Below, piece after piece: positions 53,913 through 62,318 of a DNA stretch of 64,000 bases; position 1 is the first letter of the stretch, and each line of letters begins with the position of its first letter. Source of the stretch: Serratia proteamaculans_D (GTDB taxonomy: Bacteria > Pseudomonadota > Gammaproteobacteria > Enterobacterales > Enterobacteriaceae). The stretch lies in NCBI RefSeq assembly GCF_049959315.1, contig NZ_CP188201.1; one strand, written 5' to 3'. The position numbers were made by a program, and so were the translations under genes. Under the pieces are notes generated by a model. It saw nothing but the letters and a program-made list of their open reading frames with translations, made no database searches and was not told the DNA's origin.

Positions 53913-55455
53913 TATTTACCCAGGTCGGGCCGGTATAGGTATTGGTGCCGGTCAGTACCAGCGCCCCCTGGCCCTCCTTGGTCAGGCCACCATGGCCGTA
54001 GATGTCATTGGAATAGACCTCCACCGCACAGTGGTAGTCATCACAAAGACGAGCCTGCAGCGTGCCTTGATCGATTTGCGCCCCGAAGCCGGGAATGTTG
54101 GCAACAAACTGTGACGAGCCGTAAGCCACGCCTGTCGGATCCGGAATGCGGAACTCTTCAGGAATATCTTCGACGGTATAGAACATACCCGGACCGTTAA
54201 TCGCCTTGCCCAGATTGATCATCCCCCAGCCGTAAAGTGCATCGATGCCCGGTGCGCCCATATCGGTGGCGGTGGTCTTCAACACGTCGGCAATTTGCGC
54301 CGACGTCATGTACGGGAAACGCTGCAGCAACACGGCAACCGCGCCGGTCACATGCGGCGTCGCCATTGAGGTACCATTTTTATTGCCATAGTCCGAGACC
54401 AATTGATTAGGATCGGAACCATTGGCCACGGTGCTGTAGATTTTACTGCCCGGTGAAGAAACGCAGAAACTGGCGGTGTAACCACAGCGTGAAGAGAAGC
54501 TGCTGATGGTATAAGGCACGCTGTTGGTAGAGGCGGCATCCTGTGCGACGCTGGCAACCGACAGCCAGTTAGGCGCAATATCCGGTACAAAATAGGCCAG
54601 GCCGCTGATCACGTCCGGTTGGTTGTAGTTGCCGTCGTTACCGGCGGCGAACAGCACCAAAATGTTTTTGCGGGCCGCATCGATCGCGCCCTGATAGCCC
54701 GCCCCCGCCAGGCTGCCCAGCAGCGGCTTCACCTGATCAAACTGTTCCTGTGCGTCTTTCAGTTCGAAATGCAGCGCGTCGGGCTTTTTGCCATTATCCG
54801 ATAAGAAATCGGGAATACTGACGCCCCAACTGTTATTGATGACCCGCACGCCATTGTTGATCATCGCCTGCCAACCGGCGTTGGTTACGCTGCCATCCAG
54901 TCCGAGGAATTCGCCATAGGCCGGGCCATCATTGTCGTTATCAACGCTGATTATCTGTGAATCAAAGGCGACGCCATGCATGCCGGTTCCGTCGCGGTTG
55001 GCCCCGCTGATGCCGGCCACGTGTACGCCGTGGTTAACCAGCGTCACCCCATCGCCGTTATAGAAATGGAAGGTGCCGTCGAAGTAAAAACGATCGCCGG
55101 CCTTAATCCCCTCGCGATGCGGGTCGGTATAGGCGCGATTACCCTGGGTCACCACGTTCACCAGTTTGCCGTCACCGGCGAATTCAGGGTGCTGGTTCAC
55201 CGGGGTATCGAAGATGCCCACCTTTTGCCCTTTGCCGGTATAACCCGCGGCATAGGCCTCGTCAGCGTGAATGGCCCCCAGTCCCCAGTTGGCATTGAAC
55301 TCATTACTGCGCCAGCTTGCCGGATCGCCTATCTTGCCACCTTCCATGTAAGGCGCAGCCTGTACGCCACCGGCCGCCAACAGCGCGCACAACAAGGCGT
55401 TCAGTTTCCATGTCGGCGTCAATGCCGGTTTATTCTTTCCTGTAGCTTGCTTCAT
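52354..55455 (-). CDS. Ssp-like subtilase autotransporter, copy B
   Basis: A 1033-residue S8 autotransporter. Signal peptide to about 33 (GVQA). Asp83 (GIFDTPVNQH), His142 in NHGVHVAG (Val where most have Thr), oxyanion Asn in VINNSWG, Ser363 in NGTSMATPHVTG; Cys324/Cys331 (SRCGYTASFC) are probably a disulfide. The linker has DDYHCAVEVYSNDI near 480, then the shared PATR and barrel. AAGGATAAGGGA precedes the ATG. The protease domain is closer to copy C than to copy A. Confidence 0.93.
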   Translation of the reverse strand: MKQATGKNKPALTPTWKLNALLCALLAAGGVQAAPYMEGGKIGDPASWRSNEFNANWGLGAIHADEAYAAGYTGKGQKVGIFDTPVNQHPEFAGDGKLVNVVTQGNRAYTDPHREGIKAGDRFYFDGTFHFYNGDGVTLVNHGVHVAGISGANRDGTGMHGVAFDSQIISVDNDNDGPAYGEFLGLDGSVTNAGWQAMINNGVRVINNSWGVSIPDFLSDNGKKPDALHFELKDAQEQFDQVKPLLGSLAGAGYQGAIDAARKNILVLFAAGNDGNYNQPDVISGLAYFVPDIAPNWLSVASVAQDAASTNSVPYTISSFSSRCGYTASFCVSSPGSKIYSTVANGSDPNQLVSDYGNKNGTSMATPHVTGAVAVLLQRFPYMTSAQIADVLKTTATDMGAPGIDALYGWGMINLGKAINGPGMFYTVEDIPEEFRIPDPTGVAYGSSQFVANIPGFGAQIDQGTLQARLCDDYHCAVEVYSNDIYGHGGLTKEGQGALVLTGTNTYTGPTWVNTGLLAVNGSVTSDVTVQNAGVLGGSGTVGSLTARSGGTVAPGNSIGTLNVTRNVSFEPGSRYAVEVAPNGQSDRIQSSGSATIGGGEVAVSLENSTNQLSQSEVRSLLGQQYNILTAQQGISGRFDSVAPNYLFLGTGLTYQPNQVTLNVGRNDTSFASVAATQNERAVAAAADTLAAGNPVYESILNAGSAGEARQAFRQLSGQIHADIASAQVNDSRYLRDALNGRLRQAEGLATSPDIKADDDGGAWAQLLGAWDHASGDANATGYQASTYGVLLGLDSALADDWRLGVATGYTRTSLDGGYGSNADSDNYHLAVYGGRQFGELALRAGGGYTWHRFDTSRSVNYGMQSDRETAKYSARTEQVFAEAGYSVKADWVNLEPFANLAYINFQNNGIAEDGGAAALHGDKQHTDATVSTLGLRADTEWQASKTTSVALRSELGWQHQYGDLDRGTGLRFNGGTSPFVVNSVSASRDGAVLKASAEVAVNKNATLSLGYGGLLSQNYQDNSVNAGFTWKF

Positions 55456-55522
55456 TCCCTTATCCTTTTTGTTTTAGTCAAACCGCCCCCCGACGAGGCG
55501 GTTTGTCCCTCTGTTTTTAAGA

Positions 55523-57082
55523 TCAGAATTTCCAGGTGAAGCCAGCGTTGACGCTGTTGTCCTGGTAGTTTTGCGACAGCAGACCGCCGTAGCCCAATGA
55601 CAGCGTGGCGTTCTTGTTCACCGCCACTTCCGCACTGGCTTTCAGCACCGCACCGTCACGCGAGGCCGACACGCTGTTCACCACGAACGGGGAAGTGCCG
55701 CCGTTGAAGCGCAGCCCGGTACCGCGATCCAAATCGCCGTACTGATGCTGCCAGCCCAGTTCACTGCGCAGCGCCACGCTGGTGGTTTTGCTCGCCTGCC
55801 ACTCGGTATCCGCACGCAGCCCCAGCGTCGATACCGTGGCATCGGTGTGCTGTTTGTCGCCGTGCAGCGCTGCAGCCCCGCCGTCCTCTGCGATACCGTT
55901 GTTCTGGAAGTTGATGTACGCCAGGTTGGCGAACGGCTCCAGATTCACCCAGTCGGCCTTCACGCTGTAACCCGCTTCGGCAAACACCTGCTCGGTGCGC
56001 GCGCTGTACTTCGCGGTTTCCCGATCTGACTGCATGCCGTAATTAACCGAGCGCGAGGTATCGAAACGGTGCCAGGTGTAGCCGCCGCCGGCACGCAGCG
56101 CCAGTTCACCGAACTGTTTGCCGCCGTACACCGCCAGGTGGTAGTTGTCGCTGTCGGCATTCGAGCCGTAGCCGCCGTCCAGCGCGGTCCGGGTGTAACC
56201 GGTCGCTACGCCCAGACGCCAGTCATCCGCCAGCGCCGAGTCCAGCCCCAGCAGCACGCCGTAGGTCGAGGCCTGATAGCCCGTCGCATTGGCGTCGCCC
56301 GACGCATGGTCCCAGGCACCCAGCAACTGTGCCCAGGCACCGCCGTCGTCGTCCGCCTTGATGTCCGGCGAGGTCGCCAACCCTTCCGCCTGCCGCAGGC
56401 GGCCGTTCAGCGCATCACGCAGGTAACGGCTGTCGTTGACCTGTGCCGAGGCGATATCCGCGTGGATCTGGCCGGACAGTTGACGGAACGCCTGACGCGC
56501 TTCCCCTGCCGAACCGGCGTTGAGGATGCTCTCGTATACCGGGTTACCTACCGCCAGGGCATCTGCCGCGGCGGCTACTGCGCGCTCGTTTTGGGTTTGT
56601 GCCACGCTGGCAAAGGAGGTGTCGTTACGCCCCACGTTCAGCGTGACCTGATTGGGTTGATAGGTCAGCCCGGTGCCGAGGAACAGGTAGTTCGGTGCCA
56701 CCGAATCAAACCGTCCGCTGATCCCCTGCTGGGCGGTAAGAATGTTGTACTGCTGGCCGAGCAGGCTGCGAACTTCGCTTTGCGAAAGCAGATTGGTGCT
56801 GTTCTCCAGCGAAACAGCGACTTCACCGCCGCCGATCGTTGCCGATCCGCTGCTTTGGATCCGATCGCTCTGACCATTGGGCGCCACTTCCACCGCATAG
56901 CGAGAACCCGGCTCGAAGCTGACGTTACGAGTGACATTCAGCGTGCCGATCGAGTTGCCCGGTGCCACAGTAGCGCCGCTGCGGGCGGTCAGTGACCCCA
57001 CAGTGCCGGAACCGCCCAGCACGCCGCTGTTTTGCACCGTGACGTCCGAAGTCACCGAACCGTTGATCGCCAGCAGCCCCTG
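55523..57082. repeat. Near-identical translocator repeat, copy C
   Basis: Third copy of the repeat at 49227-50780. In the barrel it differs from copy A at only a few positions (for example FSVAQTQNER is shared with A, ALDGGYGS replaces SLDGGYGS). Near-identity in the third gene and in the two others fits gene conversion acting on the 3' halves. Confidence 0.85.
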
Positions 57083-58624
57083 ATTGATCAGCGTCGGCCC
57101 CGCGTAGCTGTTGTTGCCGGTCAGCACCAGGGTGCCGATACCCTGTTTGGTCAGGCCACCGTGACCGGAAATGTTGTTGCTCCAGACATCCAACCCGCAA
57201 TGTGTATCGTCACACACGCGTTCGGTCGGTTTGCCCTTGTCCAGCACCCCACCGACGCCCGGCAAATTCACCACGAACTGTTCCGGACCGTAAGCGCCGC
57301 TAACCCGAAACTCTTCAGGAATATCCTGCTCGGTAACAAACATGCCCGGCCCGTTAATCGCCTTGCCCAGATTGATCATCCCCCAGCCGTACAGTGCATC
57401 GATACCCGGCGTGCCCATATCGGTGGTGGTGGTCTTCAGCACCGAAGCAACCTGTGCGCCGGTCATGTACGGGAAGCGCTCCATCAGCACCGCAATGCTG
57501 CCGGCCACGTGTGGCGCCGCCATTGAGGTCCCGCTGTATTTGGCGTAACCGGTGGTCAGGTTATCTACGCTGTTGCCTTCGATGATTGAGCTGTACACCC
57601 TGGTGCCCGGCGCGGCAACGCAGAAGCTGGCGGTATAACCACAGCGTGATGAGAAGGTACTGATGCTGTAATCGCCTGTGTTGTTCGGATCCTGCAGACT
57701 GGCGACCGACAGCCAGTTGGGGGCTATCTCCGGCACAAAATAGGCCAGACCCGCCATGGCGTCCGGATTGTTGAGGTTGGAGTCGTTACCGGCGGCAAAA
57801 ATGGTAACGATGCCGCTGCGTGCCGCATCGATCGCGCCCTGATAAGCGCCACCGGCTTTGGTGCCAAGGATCTGTTTGATTTGATCGAATTGCTTTTGCG
57901 CGTCGGCGAGCGTGAAGTGGGGATAGGCCGGATCCTTGCCACCCTGATCAAACTTCTCAGTGATGCCAATACCCCAGCTGTTGTTGATAATGCGTGCGCC
58001 GCTGGCAATCAATGCATCCCAGCCGGCCTGGTACACCGCCCCATCGTTACCGAGAATAATGCCGTCTTCCGGGCCGGGGTCGCCGTTTTCCGCGCTGATG
58101 ATTTGTGCGTTGAACGCCACGCCGTGCATCTCGCCACCATCGCGATTGCCGGCAGCGATGCCGCCCACATGAGTGCCGTGTGAACCCAGTGTGCCGTCGG
58201 AATCCACGCTCGGCGTGCCGTCATAACGGAATACGTCGCCTTTTTTCACCGGAATATAGGGGTCGGTGTATTCGCGGATGCCGGTCGTCACCAGATTGAT
58301 CACTTTGCCCTGGCTGGCAAACTCCGGGTGTTTGGCATACACCGGCTGATCGAAAATACCGAGTTTTACGCCTTTCCCGCTATAACCGGCGGCGTAAGCC
58401 TGATCGGCGTGGATCGCCCCCAGGCCCCATTCGGCGTTGAATTCATTACTGCGCCAACTGGCAGGATCGCCCGGCTTACCGCTCTCTACATAAGGTGCAG
58501 CCTGCGCTCCACCGATCGCCGCCAGACAAAAAAGCACAGCACTCCACCGCGCGCGATTAACACCAATTTCAGGCCAGCCGAAGGCCGCCTGAACAGGCTT
58601 GACTCCTCTACGTCTATTTTCCAT
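55523..58624 (-). CDS. Ssp-like subtilase autotransporter, copy C
   Basis: A 1033-residue S8 autotransporter and the first of the three in transcription order. Signal peptide is long (basic MENRRRGVK, hydrophobic to about 43, GAQA). Asp92 (GIFDQPV), His149 in GSHGTHVGG, oxyanion Asn in IINNSWG, Ser366 in SGTSMAAPHVAG, with a Cys pair SRCGYTASFC. Linker has DDTHCGLDVWSNNI. It then shares the PATR and barrel. The ATG has GGTATCTGGG just before it. Only 67 bp separates its stop from copy B's ATG. Confidence 0.93.
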   Translation of the reverse strand: MENRRRGVKPVQAAFGWPEIGVNRARWSAVLFCLAAIGGAQAAPYVESGKPGDPASWRSNEFNAEWGLGAIHADQAYAAGYSGKGVKLGIFDQPVYAKHPEFASQGKVINLVTTGIREYTDPYIPVKKGDVFRYDGTPSVDSDGTLGSHGTHVGGIAAGNRDGGEMHGVAFNAQIISAENGDPGPEDGIILGNDGAVYQAGWDALIASGARIINNSWGIGITEKFDQGGKDPAYPHFTLADAQKQFDQIKQILGTKAGGAYQGAIDAARSGIVTIFAAGNDSNLNNPDAMAGLAYFVPEIAPNWLSVASLQDPNNTGDYSISTFSSRCGYTASFCVAAPGTRVYSSIIEGNSVDNLTTGYAKYSGTSMAAPHVAGSIAVLMERFPYMTGAQVASVLKTTTTDMGTPGIDALYGWGMINLGKAINGPGMFVTEQDIPEEFRVSGAYGPEQFVVNLPGVGGVLDKGKPTERVCDDTHCGLDVWSNNISGHGGLTKQGIGTLVLTGNNSYAGPTLINQGLLAINGSVTSDVTVQNSGVLGGSGTVGSLTARSGATVAPGNSIGTLNVTRNVSFEPGSRYAVEVAPNGQSDRIQSSGSATIGGGEVAVSLENSTNLLSQSEVRSLLGQQYNILTAQQGISGRFDSVAPNYLFLGTGLTYQPNQVTLNVGRNDTSFASVAQTQNERAVAAAADALAVGNPVYESILNAGSAGEARQAFRQLSGQIHADIASAQVNDSRYLRDALNGRLRQAEGLATSPDIKADDDGGAWAQLLGAWDHASGDANATGYQASTYGVLLGLDSALADDWRLGVATGYTRTALDGGYGSNADSDNYHLAVYGGKQFGELALRAGGGYTWHRFDTSRSVNYGMQSDRETAKYSARTEQVFAEAGYSVKADWVNLEPFANLAYINFQNNGIAEDGGAAALHGDKQHTDATVSTLGLRADTEWQASKTTSVALRSELGWQHQYGDLDRGTGLRFNGGTSPFVVNSVSASRDGAVLKASAEVAVNKNATLSLGYGGLLSQNYQDNSVNAGFTWKF

Positions 58625-59028
58625 CCCAGATACCGTCCATTGTTGTTTGCAAATGTCTTATTGATTTTTTTGTGTAACAGTTTCGTAACACCAAATAAAT
58701 AAAGCACAACAATCTCAAGCGCGCCTAATGGGTCAAGGCGCTGGGTGACCTAAACGGCAAACCTGAGGATCGAGTAAAAAGGGGGAAAGACATAAGGTTC
58801 TTCGATGGCTATCACCGGGAGAAGCATGAATTTATCGCGCTGGGGATGAAATATAATTCAATGAAAAATATGGATAATAGAAACAAAAAAGCCGCAGGGA
58901 CATCTCCCTGCGGCCGGTTTAAAAATGCTTAAGACGCTCTTTCTATCAGTTTTAATTATAACTATTGCCAATACTCACTCAGTGAAATGTGCTGGTTTTC
59001 GCCGAGAATGACCGTAAAAATTGGACTA
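58625..59028. other. Gap between autotransporter copy C and tetR
   Basis: 404 bp with no gene. The left part must contain the promoter of the autotransporter array. The right part holds the tetR terminator. No regulatory palindrome was seen other than that. Confidence 0.5.
58881..58914 (-). terminator. tetR terminator
   Basis: GCCGCAGGGA (58891-58900), CATC, TCCCTGCGGC (58905-58914): a perfect 10-bp stem. On the reverse strand a TTTTTTGTTTC tail follows it. It lies about 115 bp past the tetR stop. Confidence 0.85.
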
Positions 59029-59643
59029 TCATGCTAGCGGTTTTCTGCTGTTCATCGCATCTTCTTCGGCCTGGCGAATAATGGCTTTCGCCATCCATTG
59101 CGTCACATCCTGAATGCCACCGAGATCCAGACCCCAAATATCTTTCAGTACCAGGAAAACTTCTGAGCCATAGATCAGTGAGAAAGAATGAATCACCCGC
59201 TGTAATGCCTCCGGCGGCAGTTTATCCTGCAGTGGCTCTACCGCCAGGTTCAGCAGGCGTTTGCGGTTACCGCGGACGAACTTTTCCCCCGGCGTCGCTT
59301 TCGCCCACTGTTGCAACGAAAGCTGCAGTGCGGCACGTAAGGCCCCTTCATGTTGTTCCATCTGAGGGTAGGCAAAGGCCAGCAGCTGTTGAATACGTTT
59401 CAAAGCATCATGATCCTGCGGTTGCCATTCGAGGATCGGTCCCAGACTTTCAGCCACTACCGCGGCAATCAGTTCGCTTTGAGTGGGAAAATAACGGTAA
59501 GCCGTAGCCCGTGATACCTGCGCATGCGCCGCCAGCTCAGTGATAGACGGAAAGACCCCCGCGTCATACAACGCCATGGCACTGGTCAACAGTAAATGAT
59601 GAGTTCTGGCCCTGGCTGAGGTCAGAGATTTTTCCTGTTTCAT
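59029..59643 (-). CDS. TetR-family repressor
   Basis: A 204-residue TetR-type regulator. The N-terminal HTH reads SITELAAHAQVSRATAYRYFPTQSELI. The C-terminal ligand domain is divergent. In-frame sequence continues 17 codons upstream to a GTG with GGGAG near it; ATG at 59643 gives a normal TetR N-terminus (KQEKSLTSARARTHHLLL). It diverges from the UPF0261 gene over a gap with two palindromic operator copies, so it probably represses that gene and itself. Confidence 0.88.
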   Translation of the reverse strand: MKQEKSLTSARARTHHLLLTSAMALYDAGVFPSITELAAHAQVSRATAYRYFPTQSELIAAVVAESLGPILEWQPQDHDALKRIQQLLAFAYPQMEQHEGALRAALQLSLQQWAKATPGEKFVRGNRKRLLNLAVEPLQDKLPPEALQRVIHSFSLIYGSEVFLVLKDIWGLDLGGIQDVTQWMAKAIIRQAEEDAMNSRKPLA

Positions 59644-59764
59644 GGGAAAGGCAGTTATTAGCACGACAACCTCATACTTCTTCGCATCTCCCACTCCCGG
59701 GACAGGATGCGATAACCATCAAACCGACAATATCCCGCTTTATCGGCAGCATTAAAACGCTCAA

Positions 59765-59786
59765 AAATGAGACAGGCATCTCATTT
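59765..59786. promoter_or_regulatory. TetR-type operator 1
   Basis: AAATGAGA-N6-TCTCATTT, a perfect palindrome with 8-bp arms. It matches the second copy 43 bp away (centre to centre), about four helical turns. Location between tetR and the UPF0261 gene makes it the best operator candidate for this repressor. Confidence 0.65.
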
Positions 59787-59808
59787 CGAACTGAACTGGG
59801 CTTGCATA

Positions 59809-59828
59809 AATGATACGGCCGTCTCATT
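59809..59828. promoter_or_regulatory. TetR-type operator 2
   Basis: AATGATAC-GGCC-GTCTCATT: a near-palindrome with one mismatched arm pair (TA versus TC), sharing ATGA..C and GTCTCAT with the first copy. It is the closer of the two to the UPF0261 promoter. Confidence 0.6.
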
Positions 59829-59937
59829 ATGTAGATATATTAATCATTTTTACTTAAGCGACCAACGCCAGGGTTCCACATAATTTCATAATGCTATAAT
59901 TTATAATATAAAATTAGAAATCCAGCAGGAATGAGTA

Positions 59938-61185
59938 ATGTTTAATACTTCAAATTCTGTCTACATTGCTACCACAGCAGATACCAAAGGACAAGAACTG
60001 GAGTATGTTCGCCAGACGATTGCCAACCTCGGTTTATCCACTGTTACCGTCGATCTTGCTACCCACAAACGGCCAGCCAACCCGGCAATCGATATCTGTG
60101 CAGAAGAAGTTGCCGGCTATCACCCCGAAGGATCCAAAGCCGTATTTTGCCCCAACCGCAGCCAGGCCATTACCGCCATGGCACTCGCCTTTGAACGTTT
60201 TCTCCTGACGCGTAACGATATCGCGGCCCTGCTTGGTTTGGGCGGCTCTGGCGGTACCGCCATTATCACCCCGGCGATGCAACAATTACCTATCGGCCTG
60301 CCCAAATTAATGGTTTCAAGCATGGCAGCAGGCGACGTCTCGAAGTATGTCGGCAACAGCGATATCACCATGCTGTATTCCGTCACTGATATAGCCGGCC
60401 TGAACAGTATTTCGCGCCGCGTCCTGAGCAATGCAGCATGTCAGATTGCCGGAGCGGTGCGTTTCGCCATCGATCATGACATCGAGGATAAACCGGCTGT
60501 CGGTCTGACGATGTTCGGCGTCACTACCCCGTGTATACAGAAGGTAGTTGCCGCACTGGAGCCTCAATGGGACTGCCTGGTATTCCATGCCACGGGCAGT
60601 GGCGGCAGAACGTTGGAAAAACTGATCGACAGCGGTTTGCTGAGCGCTGCACTGGACCTGACCACAACCGAGGTGGCCGATTATCTGTTCGGTGGGGTTC
60701 TTCCCTGCAATGAAGAGCGTTTTAGTGCCATCGCCCGCACTCGCATCCCCTGCGTACTATCCTGTGGCGCAGTGGATATGATTAATTTTGGCCCCGCAGA
60801 AAGGGTACCGGCGCATTATGCCGACCGCTTGATCCATCAACACAACTCACAGGTTACTTTGGTTCGCACCACTCCGCAGGAGAATGCGAGCATGGGGCGC
60901 TGGATTGGGGAAAAAATAAATGCCTGCACCGGTGAGATACGGTTTGTGATCCCGGGAGGAGGAGTATCCGCACTGGATGCTCCGGGACAGCCATTTTGGG
61001 ATCGACAGGCATTGGTCGCTTTTACACAGGCGTTAGAAAGTACCCTCCAACCAACCAACAAACGCCGGTTGATAAAAACGGCTTATCACATTAACGATCC
61101 ACGTTTTGCCCATATCGTTACTGAACAGTTTCAACATATTACTCGTTTGGCCGAAGGAAATTATCCTCACCGTCCATCGGAGTAA
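59938..61185 (+). CDS. Tm-1-like ATP-binding protein (UPF0261)
   Basis: A 415-residue protein of the UPF0261/Tm-1-like family. It has the family's N-terminal IATTADTKGQELEYVRQTI and GLGGSGGTAIITPAM, VSSMAAGDVSKYVGNSDITML (the conserved signature), and GVTTPCIQKVVAALE in the second domain. The plant relative Tm-1 binds a viral replicase, but bacterial members are of unknown function, possibly ATP-dependent hydrolases. AGCAGGAATGAGTA precedes the ATG. It is controlled, by inference, by the divergent TetR. Confidence 0.9.
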   Translation: MFNTSNSVYIATTADTKGQELEYVRQTIANLGLSTVTVDLATHKRPANPAIDICAEEVAGYHPEGSKAVFCPNRSQAITAMALAFERFLLTRNDIAALLGLGGSGGTAIITPAMQQLPIGLPKLMVSSMAAGDVSKYVGNSDITMLYSVTDIAGLNSISRRVLSNAACQIAGAVRFAIDHDIEDKPAVGLTMFGVTTPCIQKVVAALEPQWDCLVFHATGSGGRTLEKLIDSGLLSAALDLTTTEVADYLFGGVLPCNEERFSAIARTRIPCVLSCGAVDMINFGPAERVPAHYADRLIHQHNSQVTLVRTTPQENASMGRWIGEKINACTGEIRFVIPGGGVSALDAPGQPFWDRQALVAFTQALESTLQPTNKRRLIKTAYHINDPRFAHIVTEQFQHITRLAEGNYPHRPSE

Positions 61186-61205
61186 ATCGATTTTAGCCAG
61201 CAAAA

Positions 61206-61238
61206 GCAAAAGGGCCAGAAATTATTCTGGCCCTTTTT
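61206..61238. terminator. Bidirectional terminator, UPF0261 gene / spy
   Basis: AGGGCCAGAA, ATTA, TTCTGGCCCT with A-rich DNA on the left and TTTTTAT on the right. It ends both the UPF0261 gene (forward) and spy (reverse), which converge here. Confidence 0.92.
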
Positions 61239-61256
61239 ATTTACCACATGAAACTA

Positions 61257-61757
61257 TTACTGTGCTGTCGTCATTTTCGACTTCATGTTATTCATGTGTT
61301 CCATCATTTTCTGTTCGCGTTTCTGATAATTCTCATTGTATTGTTTTTTCTGCTCAGGGGTCAGCAGGTTATACATTTTATTTTCAGCTTTGGCGCGCTC
61401 CAGCATATGTTCGGACTGTGCTTTGCTGATGGCATCAATTTGGGTTTTCGCTTTGGCTTCATCGAAGCTGTCGGAAGCGACCATGCTATGCAAGGCCTGG
61501 CGTTCTTCTTTAGTCCCTTCGCCGCGTTTCTGGTGCGATTCTTTCATGATATCGCGCATTTGCTGGCGCTGCTGCTCGGTCAGGTTCAGGCCGGCAAACG
61601 GCCCACCTTTGCCTTCACCTTTGTGATGCATCATTTTCATGTTCATCGGGGTGGCTTCAGTCGTGGTCGGTGCTGCCGTGGTATCTGCAGCAAAAGCCAT
61701 GGAAGCAGAACCCAGTGCCAGAGTAGAGGCGACAAATAAAGCGGTCAGTTTACGCAT
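61257..61757 (-). CDS. spy: Periplasmic chaperone Spy
   Basis: A 166-residue ATP-independent periplasmic chaperone. RKLTALFVASTLALGSA is the signal peptide as in E. coli Spy. The mature chain has the two LTxxQ motifs of the CpxP/Spy family (LTEQQRQQM near 60, LTPEQKKQY near 138), the basic middle, and a Met/Lys-rich end. It is longer than Spy by an insertion (EGTKEERQAL region and Lys-Met tail). AAGGA 7 bases before the ATG favours the second of two in-frame ATGs. GTAAATTTATTAAA upstream (near 61866) resembles a CpxR site weakly. Confidence 0.93.
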   Translation of the reverse strand: MRKLTALFVASTLALGSASMAFAADTTAAPTTTEATPMNMKMMHHKGEGKGGPFAGLNLTEQQRQQMRDIMKESHQKRGEGTKEERQALHSMVASDSFDEAKAKTQIDAISKAQSEHMLERAKAENKMYNLLTPEQKKQYNENYQKREQKMMEHMNNMKSKMTTAQ

Positions 61758-62318
61758 AATCATTTCCTTAAAAATTATTCTTCATCAGGAGCGCCGTACG
61801 TGAACAGGCTCATCTTTCGTCGGAGATAATAATAGGCCGATAAATATATAGTAATGCGATGGAGTGTAAATTTATTAAAGCCCGAAACACTTTTATTCAT
61901 CAATAATGAATGAATTATGAAGATGATGGGTATTATTTGGAAAGTTTGGTTTCCCAGCGCATAAAACTCACCACAACATGGCGTCTGTTTCTATAGGATT
62001 ATTCCTGCCGGCGGCCCACTTTATTATAATGTAGCCCCTTCTGCTACAACCGCCCTGCAACAAAATGATCGCAGTGCCGACGCGCTAAAATCGCCCCAAC
62101 CTCTCGTAATCTCAGGTTCTCACTTACACTTTAAAACGTGCGGCAATCTGACGATTACAGGGCAAAACTAATTATTGCTTATATAATAGTTTCATCCCCC
62201 GCCGGTGAAAAACGTGTTATATGATGGAGATACGTGCACTACGGCCACTCCCGGGCCAGAAACCTGCGGCTGCGCTCATCGCACAGGCCTGGCTGTCGTG
62301 CCCTTTTGAGGAATCATC
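61758..62318. other. Intergenic region between spy and the GGDEF-EAL gene
   Basis: 561 bp with no gene. It holds the spy promoter on the left and the promoter of the signalling gene on the right. TATAAT at 62025-62030 is a possible -10 element without a good -35. No repeat or palindrome of note was seen. Confidence 0.45.

Noticed and set aside
49224..58624. The triple autotransporter array as an assembly artefact
   Set aside because: The 5' halves, linkers and intergenic gaps all differ among copies, and even the shared barrels carry distinct substitutions, so these are three real genes.
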